Positions 5,955 through 12,061 of a stretch of DNA of 12,061 nt are shown here, piece after piece. The stretch covers positions 1 through 12,061 of the forward strand of contig JAUZOU010000052.1 in assembly GCA_030706285.1 (NCBI GenBank), given 5' to 3'. The translations under genes and the position numbers were made by a program. Under the pieces are notes generated by a model. The model saw only the letters and a list, made by a program, of their open reading frames with translations, made no database searches and was not told where the DNA came from. The DNA comes from Bacteroidota bacterium. GTDB taxonomy: Bacteria > Bacteroidota > Bacteroidia > Bacteroidales > UBA1402. The first letter of the stretch is position 1. Each line of letters begins with the position of its first letter.

Positions 5955-7139
5955 TTGGAACGTATCGTATTAGGCCTTTCGGGTGGAGTTGATTCTAGTG
6001 TGGCTGCCTATATCCTTAAACAACAAGGCTATGAAGTGGTGGGCGTTTACATGATCAATTGGAAGGATACTGTCGGAACGCTTTCCGGTGAATGCCCTTA
6101 CGAAGATGACATTCTGGTGGCCGAACTGGTTGCCCGTAAACTTGGTATTGAATTTCATTCTGTCGATTTGAGTGATGTGTACCGCGAACGGGTGGTCGAT
6201 TATATGTTTTCAGAATACCAGAAAGGCCGGACACCCAATCCGGATGTGCTCTGCAACCGGGAAATCAAGTTCGATGCTTTTCTCGAAGCGGCACACCGTT
6301 ACGGCGCAGACAAAGTGGCAACAGGCCATTACTGCCGGTGCGATCACGTGGAAATTGGCGGTCAGACCTATTACCGCCTCTTGGCAGGTAGCGATTCGAA
6401 TAAAGATCAGTCCTATTTTTTGTGTCAGCTGACCCAAGAGCAACTGTCGAAGGCGGTCTTCCCTGTCGGTGACATCAAGAAGCCTGAAGTCCGCCGCATT
6501 GCTGCTGAACTGGGGTTGGCGACAGCGCATAAAAAGGACTCACAGGGCATTTGTTTTGTCGGCAAGGTCGATCTACCTGTTTTTCTGCAACAGAAACTGG
6601 CAAAGAAAACCGGAGACGTTATAGAAATTCCAGCCGATCTAAAAGCGTACGGCCGGATGATTCCTGACAACCTGGAAGACAGACTTCGAAAGCAGTCCAG
6701 ACCGTATTATTACCGTGTCAAAGACGGGCGGGTTGTCGGTCATCATCAAGGCGCACATTTCTATACCATTGGTCAACGCAAAGGACTTGGCATCGGAGGG
6801 TATGAGAAACCCCTGTTTGTGCTGGCTACCGATGTTGATGCCAATCTGATTTTTGTCGGTGAAGGAGATACGCACCCTGGCTTGTTTCGTAAGACATTAA
6901 AAATCAATCCGGAAGAAGTGCATTGGATCCGTCCGGACAAAGCTCTGAAACTCGGTGAACAAGTGACCTATAAGGTCCGTATCCGATACCGTCAGCCGCT
7001 GCAAAAGGCAACGCTGTACCAACTGGATGATGGGTTGTATATCGATTTCGACAAACCCCAGCAAAGTATCACGGCAGGTCAGTTCGCTGCCTGGTACGAT
7101 GGCGACGAAGTCATTGGTTCCGGTTCCATCAGCGCCTGA
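5955..7139 (+). CDS. mnmA: tRNA-specific 2-thiouridylase MnmA
   Basis: MnmA adds sulfur to U34 of tRNA Lys, Glu and Gln using ATP and a persulfide donor, which improves decoding. The 394-residue product has the PP-loop SGGVDSS (9-15), the catalytic Cys C100 in NPDVLCNREIKF, the TGHYCR segment near 123-128, and the second Cys C200 in DSQGICFVG. The C-terminal beta domain is intact (HFYTIGQRKGLGIGG and the final ITAGQFAAWYDGDEVIGSGSI). The start must be TTG at 5955: an in-frame TAA at 5949-5951 leaves no other start before the PP-loop. Its own promoter lies upstream and the TPM gene follows 41 bases on, with no terminator between, so these two are probably co-transcribed. Confidence 0.95.
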   Translation: MERIVLGLSGGVDSSVAAYILKQQGYEVVGVYMINWKDTVGTLSGECPYEDDILVAELVARKLGIEFHSVDLSDVYRERVVDYMFSEYQKGRTPNPDVLCNREIKFDAFLEAAHRYGADKVATGHYCRCDHVEIGGQTYYRLLAGSDSNKDQSYFLCQLTQEQLSKAVFPVGDIKKPEVRRIAAELGLATAHKKDSQGICFVGKVDLPVFLQQKLAKKTGDVIEIPADLKAYGRMIPDNLEDRLRKQSRPYYYRVKDGRVVGHHQGAHFYTIGQRKGLGIGGYEKPLFVLATDVDANLIFVGEGDTHPGLFRKTLKINPEEVHWIRPDKALKLGEQVTYKVRIRYRQPLQKATLYQLDDGLYIDFDKPQQSITAGQFAAWYDGDEVIGSGSISA

Positions 7140-7180
7140 TTGTGCATAATAAACAGAATATACTAACACACAATAAACTA

Positions 7181-8626
7181 ATGAAACGTGCCCGTTTATT
7201 TTTGTCGATTGTTTTACTGACGGTTGCAACGACCGTTTCAGCCAATACCTGGACGGTCGAGTCGGTTCCCAATACCAGACTCAGCAACATCCGTAGTCAC
7301 ACTTCCGATCCGGACAACCTGCTTGACGAAGCTTCAAAAACGCAGATCGACCAAATGCTTGCTCAGTTGGAAGATAGCACGACTGCAGAAATTGAAGTGG
7401 TTGCTTTGAAATCGGTCGGCGATATATATTGTAAGGATTTTGCCACTAATCTGTTCAACTATTGGAAAATAGGTAAGGCCAGTAAAGATAACGGGCTGCT
7501 GATTCTGATGGTTGAAGATCAGGGGAAGATTTCCTTTGAAACCGGATATGGTATGGAAGGTGTACTGCCTGACGCCATTTGTATGCGCATCATCCACAAC
7601 GACATGCTCCCGCTTATGAAAGACAACCAATATGGAAAAGGTATGCTGAAAGGTGTTCTGGCTGTCATTCGTGTTGTAAAGGACCCCAAAGTGGCTGATG
7701 AAATCAAAGAGGACATGGCTGCCGAAGAAGCTGCCGCCCATGAGGCCTCCATTCAGAAAATCCGTAACATTGGCCTCGGTTACCTGGCTTTGTCCATATT
7801 GGTGCTGATTCTATGTCTCGTAGCGGTCAATAAAAAGAAAACGGACATCGAAGTTGTCCAGGTCGATGTGCCTAAAAAAACTCATGCCGGCTCTCCGGTG
7901 AAGGTTTCTGATGATCAGCCTTCAGCCGAAACGACGGAAGACGCCAGGATAAAGGCTGAAGAGTCATCCGTATCTGTTCCGGAGCTATCTGTCAAAACTG
8001 TTCAGAAACGCGTGGCTGCCTCTGCGCTGGCACCCTATGAAGCCTATAAAGCCATGCACTCTGCTCAGTCCGGTTATACTGTTTTGACCGTCCTTTTTCC
8101 ACTCACTATGATATTTTTCTATCTGTGGTACAAGAGCCGCATGCGCCGGCTGCGCACCATGCAGCGAGCCTGTCCGGTGTGCCACCAGCCATTGAAGCGC
8201 ATGAGTGAACGTCAGGAAGATGCTTATTTGAGTGCCGGGCAACAATCGGAAGAAATGGTCGGTTCCATCGATTATGATGCCTGGGTATGTATGGCATGCG
8301 GTCACCACGAATTCCTGCCTTATGGCAAATCCTTCACACGCTATCAGGTTTGCCCGTCTTGTGGTTATAAAACCTATGCGCAGAGCAAAGACCGCATTGT
8401 GATTCCACCCACACCCCTCAGTCCGGGCAAAGGCGAACGTATTTACTCGTGTGCCAATTGTGACTACGAATTTAGAAAAACCTACATCATTCCAATGATC
8501 ATCTTGCCACCAAGAGGCGGAAACCGTGGTGGTTTTGGCGGAGGTGACTTCGGTGGAGGATTCGGCGGCGGCAGTTTTGGCGGCGGTATGTCAGGTGGTG
8601 GCGGTGCGACAGGTGGCTGGAGATAA
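7181..8626 (+). CDS. TPM-domain membrane protein with four CxxC pairs and Gly-rich tail
   Basis: This is a 481-residue envelope protein. Residues 1-21 form a signal peptide with probable cleavage after VSA. A TPM domain (YgcG/Psb32 family) covers about 35-170, with typical SKDNGLLILMV and FETGYGMEGVLPD motifs. Transmembrane segments lie at about 196-217 and 298-317, separated by roughly 80 polar residues. Then come four CxxC pairs, at 331, 370, 391 and 424 (CPVC, CMAC, CPSC, CANC), enough for two zinc ribbons, and a Gly/Phe-rich tail (446-481) ending GGWR. The ATG at 7181 is chosen because it gives a clean signal peptide; a GTG at 7142 would add 13 polar residues. TPM proteins are often encoded beside LemA, as here. 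Function is not firmly known; topology implies that either the loop or the ribbons are cytoplasmic. Confidence 0.85.
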   Translation: MKRARLFLSIVLLTVATTVSANTWTVESVPNTRLSNIRSHTSDPDNLLDEASKTQIDQMLAQLEDSTTAEIEVVALKSVGDIYCKDFATNLFNYWKIGKASKDNGLLILMVEDQGKISFETGYGMEGVLPDAICMRIIHNDMLPLMKDNQYGKGMLKGVLAVIRVVKDPKVADEIKEDMAAEEAAAHEASIQKIRNIGLGYLALSILVLILCLVAVNKKKTDIEVVQVDVPKKTHAGSPVKVSDDQPSAETTEDARIKAEESSVSVPELSVKTVQKRVAASALAPYEAYKAMHSAQSGYTVLTVLFPLTMIFFYLWYKSRMRRLRTMQRACPVCHQPLKRMSERQEDAYLSAGQQSEEMVGSIDYDAWVCMACGHHEFLPYGKSFTRYQVCPSCGYKTYAQSKDRIVIPPTPLSPGKGERIYSCANCDYEFRKTYIIPMIILPPRGGNRGGFGGGDFGGGFGGGSFGGGMSGGGGATGGWR

Positions 8627-8676
8627 GCGTTTAGCCAAAAACTGATAAAAACGCTGCCAAACCAGTTGAAAGGCCC

Positions 8677-8705
8677 TGTGTGCAGAGAATCTGGCGCGAT
8701 TTTTG
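8677..8705 (+). promoter_or_regulatory. possible promoter for lemA
   Basis: GATTTTTG at 8698-8705 is one base away from TAnnTTTG. TGTG at 8677-8680, 17 bases upstream, is a weak -33 candidate. It would start transcription near 8712, giving a leader of about 115 nt that contains the 23-codon ORF. The match is imperfect, so lemA might instead be read from the TPM gene upstream. Confidence 0.35.
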
Positions 8706-8736
8706 CAGTTAATCAAACGTATAAATACAAAATCAG

Positions 8737-8808
8737 ATGAAACGAGCATACCTGTATCAGGCATCCAAGCAGATGATCATCGGCATGCGAGGTTACATCA
8801 GTCATTAA
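8737..8808 (+). CDS. possible 23-residue upstream ORF before lemA
   Basis: An ATG at 8737 opens a 23-codon frame, beginning MKRAYLYQASK and ending in TAA, 18 bases before the lemA start. Its start context is the 11-mer ATCAGATGAAA (8732-8742), which is repeated exactly around the lemA ATG (8822-8832). The matched context suggests either a translated leader peptide or a duplicated start region. A palindrome GATGATCATC (8772-8781) lies inside. No family is recognised, and an ORF this short can arise by chance. Confidence 0.25.
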   Translation: MKRAYLYQASKQMIIGMRGYISH

Positions 8809-8826
8809 ACAAAAAAATATTATCAG

Positions 8827-9417
8827 ATGAAAAAAGGAACTATCGTATTATTATCGATTGTCGGAATCATCGTCATCCTCTTTTTATGGGGAATGGGGCA
8901 ATACAACGGCATGGTCAAGGCCGATGAAACTGTCGGCAAATCATGGGCGAATGTCGAAAGCCAGTATCAACGGCGTTCAGATCTTATTCCAAATCTGGTA
9001 CAGACTGTCAAAGGCTATGCCAAACATGAGGAAGGTACCCTGACTGCAGTTGTGGAAGCCCGTGCAAAAGCCACACAGACTGTCATTGATCCAAGTCACA
9101 TGACCCAGCAAAGTCTTGCCAAATATCAGGCCGCTCAGGCAGAAGTCGGCTCGGCCCTCAACCGGTTGTTGGTTACGGTCGAAAAGTACCCGGATTTGAA
9201 GGCCAATCAGAACTTTCTTGAACTCCAGGCACAGCTGGAAGGTACCGAAAACCGTATCAGCGTAGAACGTCAACGCTTCAACGAAACAGCTCAGAGTTAT
9301 AATACAATGATCCGTCAATTTCCCAAAAACATGATTGCCGGTCTGTGCGGGTTTGAAAAGAAAGCGTATTTTGAAGCCGAGGCAGGAGCAGAAAAAGCAC
9401 CGTCCGTGCAGTTCTGA
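8827..9417 (+). CDS. lemA: LemA family membrane protein
   Basis: This 196-residue protein has one N-terminal membrane segment (about 5-24) followed by a helical extracytoplasmic domain. The family signature is clear: YNGMVKADETV, SQYQRRSDLIPNLVQTVKGYA (46-66), and ENRISVERQRFNETAQSYN (141-159). LemA proteins have a four-helix fold of uncertain function; in several bacteria they are encoded next to TPM-domain proteins or membrane metalloproteases, and the TPM gene here is directly upstream. The stop is followed 41 bases later by ribE without an obvious terminator. Start is an ATG after an A/T-rich leader. Length is normal. Confidence 0.94.
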   Translation: MKKGTIVLLSIVGIIVILFLWGMGQYNGMVKADETVGKSWANVESQYQRRSDLIPNLVQTVKGYAKHEEGTLTAVVEARAKATQTVIDPSHMTQQSLAKYQAAQAEVGSALNRLLVTVEKYPDLKANQNFLELQAQLEGTENRISVERQRFNETAQSYNTMIRQFPKNMIAGLCGFEKKAYFEAEAGAEKAPSVQF

Positions 9418-9458
9418 TATGTATTAGACCAGATATAATCTTATAAACCAGTCACACT

Positions 9459-10070
9459 ATGTTTTCAGGCATTGTTGAAGAAGCTGCCGTCGTAACCGGC
9501 CTGCAGAAAGAAAATGGTAATCTCCATATCACGCTCAGGTGTTCGTTTACCAACGAACTCAAGATCGACCAAAGTGTATCCCACAATGGTGTCTGTCTGA
9601 CAGTCGTTAACATCAGCGGTGACGAATACACCGTAACCGCTATTCAGGAAACGCTTGAACGGTCAAATCTGGGCCTGCTGAACCTTGGCGATAAGGTGAA
9701 CGTCGAGCGGAGCATGCTCATTAATGGGAGGCTGGACGGGCATATCGTTCAGGGACATGTTGACCAGACGGCTGTTTGCACGAATGTCGAAGAAACCGAA
9801 GGCAGCTGGCGCTATACGTTTGAATACGTTTTCGACGAAGACAAAGCCAGAGAAGGCTATGTTACCGTCGAAAAAGGATCCGTCACCGTCAACGGCGTCA
9901 GCCTGACCGTTTGTCACTCGCAGGACAACAGCTTTGAAGTTGCTATCATCCCTTATACCCACGAGCACACGAATTTTCATCAAATCGAATACGGTTCGGT
10001 GGTTAACCTTGAGTTTGATATTGTCGGCAAATACCTGAGCCGGATGATCAAATACGCGGTGGATAAGTAA
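9459..10070 (+). CDS. ribE: riboflavin synthase alpha chain
   Basis: This enzyme makes riboflavin by dismutation of two 6,7-dimethyl-8-ribityllumazine molecules. The 203-residue product starts MFSGIVEE, the family hallmark, and contains two lumazine-binding repeats. The first includes SHNGVCLTVV and the second GHIVQGHVD and VNGVSLTVCH. The basic C-terminal helix (KYLSRMIKYAV) normally helps form the trimer. No other riboflavin gene is nearby, and no FMN-riboswitch-like structure is evident in the 41 bases upstream. Its TAA overlaps the ATG of the next gene by one base (TAATG), so translation of the two is probably coupled. Confidence 0.95.
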   Translation: MFSGIVEEAAVVTGLQKENGNLHITLRCSFTNELKIDQSVSHNGVCLTVVNISGDEYTVTAIQETLERSNLGLLNLGDKVNVERSMLINGRLDGHIVQGHVDQTAVCTNVEETEGSWRYTFEYVFDEDKAREGYVTVEKGSVTVNGVSLTVCHSQDNSFEVAIIPYTHEHTNFHQIEYGSVVNLEFDIVGKYLSRMIKYAVDK

Positions 10071-10480
10071 TGGGACGAATCCTCGCCATTGACTATGGCA
10101 GAAAACGCACCGGTCTGGCCGTAACGGATCCGTTACAGCTTGTACCTGGCGGACTTGGTACCATTCCTACCAGTGAAGTGCTGGCCTACATACTGGATTA
10201 TTGTCAGCGGGAAGGTGTCGAACGCATTATTCTTGGCCTGCCGACCCAAATGAACAATCAACCGTCGGAGTCGATGAAGTACATCGAACCCTTTTACAGG
10301 GCACTGACCAAACGCATTACGATTCCGGTCGTGTACTTTGATGAGCGCTTTACTTCCGTACTTGCTCACAAAGCCATGCTCGACGGAGGATTAAAGAAAA
10401 AAGCCCGCCAGAATAAGGCGTTGGTCGATGAACTCAGTGCGGTCATATTGCTGCAATCGTATATGGAATCGATAAAATAA
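10070..10480 (+). CDS. ruvX: RuvX/YqgF family RNase H-like nuclease
   Basis: The 136-residue product belongs to the YqgF/RuvX family, once called the putative Holliday junction resolvase and shown in E. coli to help process the 5' end of 16S rRNA. The expected acidic residues of the RNase H fold are visible: D8 in ILAIDYGRKRTG, E92 in FDERFTS and D120 in VDELSA. The GLP motif (56-58) and the KKARQNKALVD segment are typical. Length is normal. Its ATG lies inside the TAATG overlap with ribE, so the pair forms one unit; def follows after a 114-base gap that holds a hairpin. Confidence 0.94.
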   Translation: MGRILAIDYGRKRTGLAVTDPLQLVPGGLGTIPTSEVLAYILDYCQREGVERIILGLPTQMNNQPSESMKYIEPFYRALTKRITIPVVYFDERFTSVLAHKAMLDGGLKKKARQNKALVDELSAVILLQSYMESIK

Positions 10481-10525
10481 GTGAATATACCCTCCAGGCA
10501 GCAACTTAATTACGTAGAAATTTCT

Positions 10526-10533
10526 TAATTTTA
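10526..10533 (+). promoter_or_regulatory. weak -7-like element before def
   Basis: TAATTTTA differs from TAnnTTTG only at the last base. If used, transcription would start near 10540 and the mRNA would carry a leader of about 55 nt containing the GC-rich hairpin at 10557-10579. Evidence is weak. Confidence 0.25.
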
Positions 10534-10556
10534 CGAACTGAAATTAATCCTAACAC

Positions 10557-10579
10557 GTCCGGGCCCGCAAGACCCGGAC
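10557..10579 (+). terminator. GC-rich hairpin between ruvX and def
   Basis: GTCCGGG (10557-10563) and CCCGGAC (10573-10579) form a perfect 7-bp stem around a 9-base loop. Downstream comes ATTAATTTGTTT, A/T-rich but without a pure T-run, and the def ATG is only 15 bases beyond the stem. It may be the ribE-ruvX terminator, a def leader element, or both. Confidence 0.5.
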
Positions 10580-10594
10580 ATTAATTTGTTTATC

Positions 10595-11140
10595 ATGCAA
10601 CTTCCGATTTATCTATACGGACAATCTGTGCTTCGAAAAGAAACAGAAAACATCGAAGCTGACTATCCTGGTTTCAAAGAACTGATTGCCAATATGTTCG
10701 AAACGTTGGACAAAGCCGATGGCGTTGGCCTGGCTGCGCCACAAGTCGGACTTTCCATCCGTCTGTTCATTGTTGACCTGACAGCCTTGGCCAATGATGA
10801 CGACAAATATGTCAATTACAAGAAAGCCTTCGTCAATCCTCAGATACTTGACTATTCTGAAGAAACTTGTTCCATGGAGGAAGGTTGTTTGAGTGTACCT
10901 GATATTCATGAAAATGTCGTAAGGAGTTGTAAAGTCCGTATCCGGTATCAGGATGAGGAATTCCGTATGCACGAAGAAACTTTCTCTGATTACGAAGCTC
11001 GTGTCATTCAACACGAATATGATCATTTGGAGGCCAAAATTTTTACCGACCGGATTTCACCCATCCGCAGGCAACTCATTAAATCGAAGCTTACGAATAT
11101 TCTGAAAGGCCGTACCCGCCCTTATTATAAATATAAATAA
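10595..11140 (+). CDS. def: peptide deformylase
   Basis: Peptide deformylase removes the formyl group from the first methionine of new proteins at the ribosome. In the 181-residue product the three signature motifs are intact: GVGLAAPQVG with Q50, EGCLSVP with metal ligand C98, and QHEYDHLEA with ligands H140 and H144 and catalytic E141. The last motif more often ends in LEG; the Ala here lies outside the ligand set. The stretch LTALANDDDKYVNYKKAF is the longer loop seen in Bacteroidota-type enzymes. ATG at 10595 gives the opening MQLPIYLYGQSVLRK; a TTG at 10586 would add only three residues. A new promoter for the next gene follows. Confidence 0.96.
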   Translation: MQLPIYLYGQSVLRKETENIEADYPGFKELIANMFETLDKADGVGLAAPQVGLSIRLFIVDLTALANDDDKYVNYKKAFVNPQILDYSEETCSMEEGCLSVPDIHENVVRSCKVRIRYQDEEFRMHEETFSDYEARVIQHEYDHLEAKIFTDRISPIRRQLIKSKLTNILKGRTRPYYKYK

Positions 11141-11145
11141 GCGGG

Positions 11146-11162
11146 CTGTTTACCTGAAACAG
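11146..11162 (+). terminator. short hairpin after def, possible terminator
   Basis: CTGTTT (11146-11151) and AAACAG (11157-11162) form a perfect 6-bp stem with a 5-base loop, starting 6 bases after the def stop. Only a TTTT at 11169-11172 follows. It is weak as an intrinsic terminator, but its position between def and a new promoter fits. Confidence 0.4.
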
Positions 11163-11186
11163 AGACCATTTTCAACAAAATGTGTA

Positions 11187-11194
11187 TATCTTTG
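11187..11194 (+). promoter_or_regulatory. -7 promoter element for the TPR gene
   Basis: TATCTTTG matches TAnnTTTG exactly and is identical to the box before DUF177. It lies 22 bases before the ATG at 11217, predicting a leader of only about 15-18 nt. Confidence 0.6.
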
Positions 11195-11197
11195 GCC

Positions 11198-11220
11198 TCA
11201 TTCATATGACACTTGAATGA
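11198..11220 (+). promoter_or_regulatory. hairpin covering the TPR gene start codon
   Basis: TCATTCA (11198-11204) is fully complementary to TGAATGA (11214-11220), with a 9-base loop. The ATG at 11217-11219 lies inside the 3' arm. If transcription starts near 11200, most of this structure would form the very 5' end of the mRNA. The stem is A/T-rich and therefore weak, so an effect on translation is speculative. Confidence 0.25.
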
Positions 11221-12061
11221 AACGATTTAGCTTACTGACGGCACTTGTTACCGTCCTGACCTTGACACAGACGAGCCTGGCACCGGTTCAGGCTCAAATC
11301 AACACCGACAAGGTGATGGCAATAGGTTGTAATGCCCTGTATTTTGAGGATTACGTCTTGTCCATCCAGTATTTCAATCAAGTGATCAACGCCAAACCAC
11401 ATTTGGCAGAGCCTTATTTTTTCAGGGCAGCCGCCAAGCTTTATCTGGAAGACTATAAAGGTGCCGAAGAAGATTGTTCCAAAGCGCTTGGGCTCAATGC
11501 TTTCCTGGTACGTGCCTATCTTTGCCGGAGCTATGCCAGAATGAGCCTTGAAAATTATAAAGGTGCGGTCGAAGACTGCCAGAAAGGACTCGAGTTTGAG
11601 CAGGATAACAAAGTCCTGATGCAAAACAGAGCGTTGTCCGAGTTGTATGACAAAGACTATACCAATGCGCAGGTGAGCCTGAAGGAACTCATCAAGCGCT
11701 ATCCAAACTACGTCTACAGCTATATGATTCGTGGCCAGCTCAACATTGAACGAGGTGATACGATGGCCGCTATCGAAGACTACAGCCGTGCCATCTCCAT
11801 AGATAAAGACTTTGCCCCCGCCAGAGCCGGTCGTGCTTACGTTTACCTGACGCACAACGATTTTGCCAATGCATTACCAGATCTCGATGAAGCAATCCGT
11901 CTGAATCCGGATATTCCCGGTTATTACATCAACCGCGGACTGGCCCGCTATAATCTCAATAATTTACGCGGGACGCTTGATGACTTCGACCGTGTCATCC
12001 GGTTAGATCCGAACAACGTACTCGCTTGGTTCAATCGCGGCCTGATCCGTTCACAGGTGGG
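11217..12061 (+). CDS. secreted tetratricopeptide-repeat protein, 3' end cut by window
   Basis: An open frame runs from the ATG at 11217 to the window edge (281 codons plus two bases) with no stop. Residues 1-26 form a signal peptide (MKRFSLLTALVTVLTLTQTS, then LAPVQA; probable cleavage after VQA). From about residue 30 the protein consists of regular 34-residue TPR units, starting near 30, 64, 98, 132, 166, 200, 234 and 268. They share the family pattern, for example AAIEDYSRAISID and ALPDLDEAIRLNPD. It is therefore an exported, probably periplasmic or lipid-free envelope protein that mediates protein contacts; no partner can be named. It has its own promoter downstream of def. A long opposite-strand frame over the same bases is only its shadow. 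Confidence 0.9.
   Translation, partial: MKRFSLLTALVTVLTLTQTSLAPVQAQINTDKVMAIGCNALYFEDYVLSIQYFNQVINAKPHLAEPYFFRAAAKLYLEDYKGAEEDCSKALGLNAFLVRAYLCRSYARMSLENYKGAVEDCQKGLEFEQDNKVLMQNRALSELYDKDYTNAQVSLKELIKRYPNYVYSYMIRGQLNIERGDTMAAIEDYSRAISIDKDFAPARAGRAYVYLTHNDFANALPDLDEAIRLNPDIPGYYINRGLARYNLNNLRGTLDDFDRVIRLDPNNVLAWFNRGLIRSQV

Noticed and set aside
7142..7180. GTG upstream start for the TPM protein
   Set aside because: It would place 13 polar residues ahead of a clean signal peptide that begins at the ATG at 7181.
8515..8625. Gly-codon-rich GGN repeats at the end of the TPM gene as a DNA repeat or G-quadruplex element
   Set aside because: The pattern is explained by the Gly/Phe-rich tail common to TPM proteins; the G-runs are mostly of two bases.
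8627..8654. GCGTTT/AAACGC stem directly after the TPM gene as a terminator
   Set aside because: The stem is 6 bp with a 16-base loop, no T-run follows, and an overlapping alternative pairing exists.
8703..8927. 74-codon plus-strand frame running into lemA
   Set aside because: It has a TTG start and overlaps lemA in a different frame; the product is low in recognisable structure. The 23-codon ATG ORF in another frame is a better candidate.
9418..9458. FMN riboswitch ahead of ribE
   Set aside because: The gap is only 41 bases, far too short for the known FMN aptamer, and no such structure is seen.
11232..11855. 207-codon open frame on the minus strand
   Set aside because: It lies entirely antisense to the TPR gene, which has a signal peptide and perfectly phased 34-residue repeats; the minus-strand product shows no recognisable domain.

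Overview
The window looks like a chromosomal housekeeping segment from the phylum Bacteroidota, most likely order Bacteroidales. Three things point there. The proteins resemble Bacteroides/Parabacteroides-type versions in their characteristic openings (for example MGKFDQYKI in the DUF177 protein and MHRAGFVNIVGNPNVGKS in Era). Shine-Dalgarno sequences are absent and A/T-rich leaders stand before the starts. Several intergenic regions carry exact matches to the Bacteroidota -7 promoter element TAnnTTTG (1339, 2281, 5686, 5890, 11187). All real genes are on the + strand. I see no mobile element, phage, CRISPR array, tRNA or rRNA.

Layout. (1) 1-1255: an SPFH/band-7 membrane protein followed in the same reading frame, after one stop codon and two further codons, by a 62-residue Arc-type ribbon-helix-helix protein with a GTG start; two competing hairpins follow. 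(2) 1339-2243: promoter, a DUF177/YceD protein (TTG start), rpmF (zinc-type L32) and an intrinsic terminator. (3) 2281-5560: promoter, fabH, era and der in tight succession, linking fatty-acid initiation with two ribosome-assembly GTPases. (4) 5561-5954: a 394-base gap holding its own -7 box and a strong intrinsic terminator, which together outline an unassigned non-coding RNA of about 155 nt; a second -7 box then serves mnmA. (5) 5955-9417: mnmA (TTG start), a secreted TPM-domain membrane protein with four CxxC pairs and a Gly-rich tail, a possible 23-residue upstream ORF, and lemA. (6) 9459-10480: ribE and ruvX/yqgF, overlapping by one base. (7) 10481-12061: a GC-rich hairpin in front of def, a weak hairpin after it, then a new promoter and the start of a secreted TPR protein that runs off the window.

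How the genes work together. The theme is translation and ribosome biogenesis (DUF177, L32, Era, Der, MnmA, peptide deformylase), with fatty-acid initiation (FabH), riboflavin synthesis (RibE), rRNA maturation or DNA repair (RuvX/YqgF), and envelope proteins of loosely known role (SPFH, TPM, LemA, TPR). Most of the window is ordinary. The items most worth a second look are the candidate small RNA between der and mnmA with its alternative pairing to the terminator, the zinc-ribbon TPM protein, and the in-frame SPFH/Arc junction. I found no convincing previously undescribed multi-gene system.
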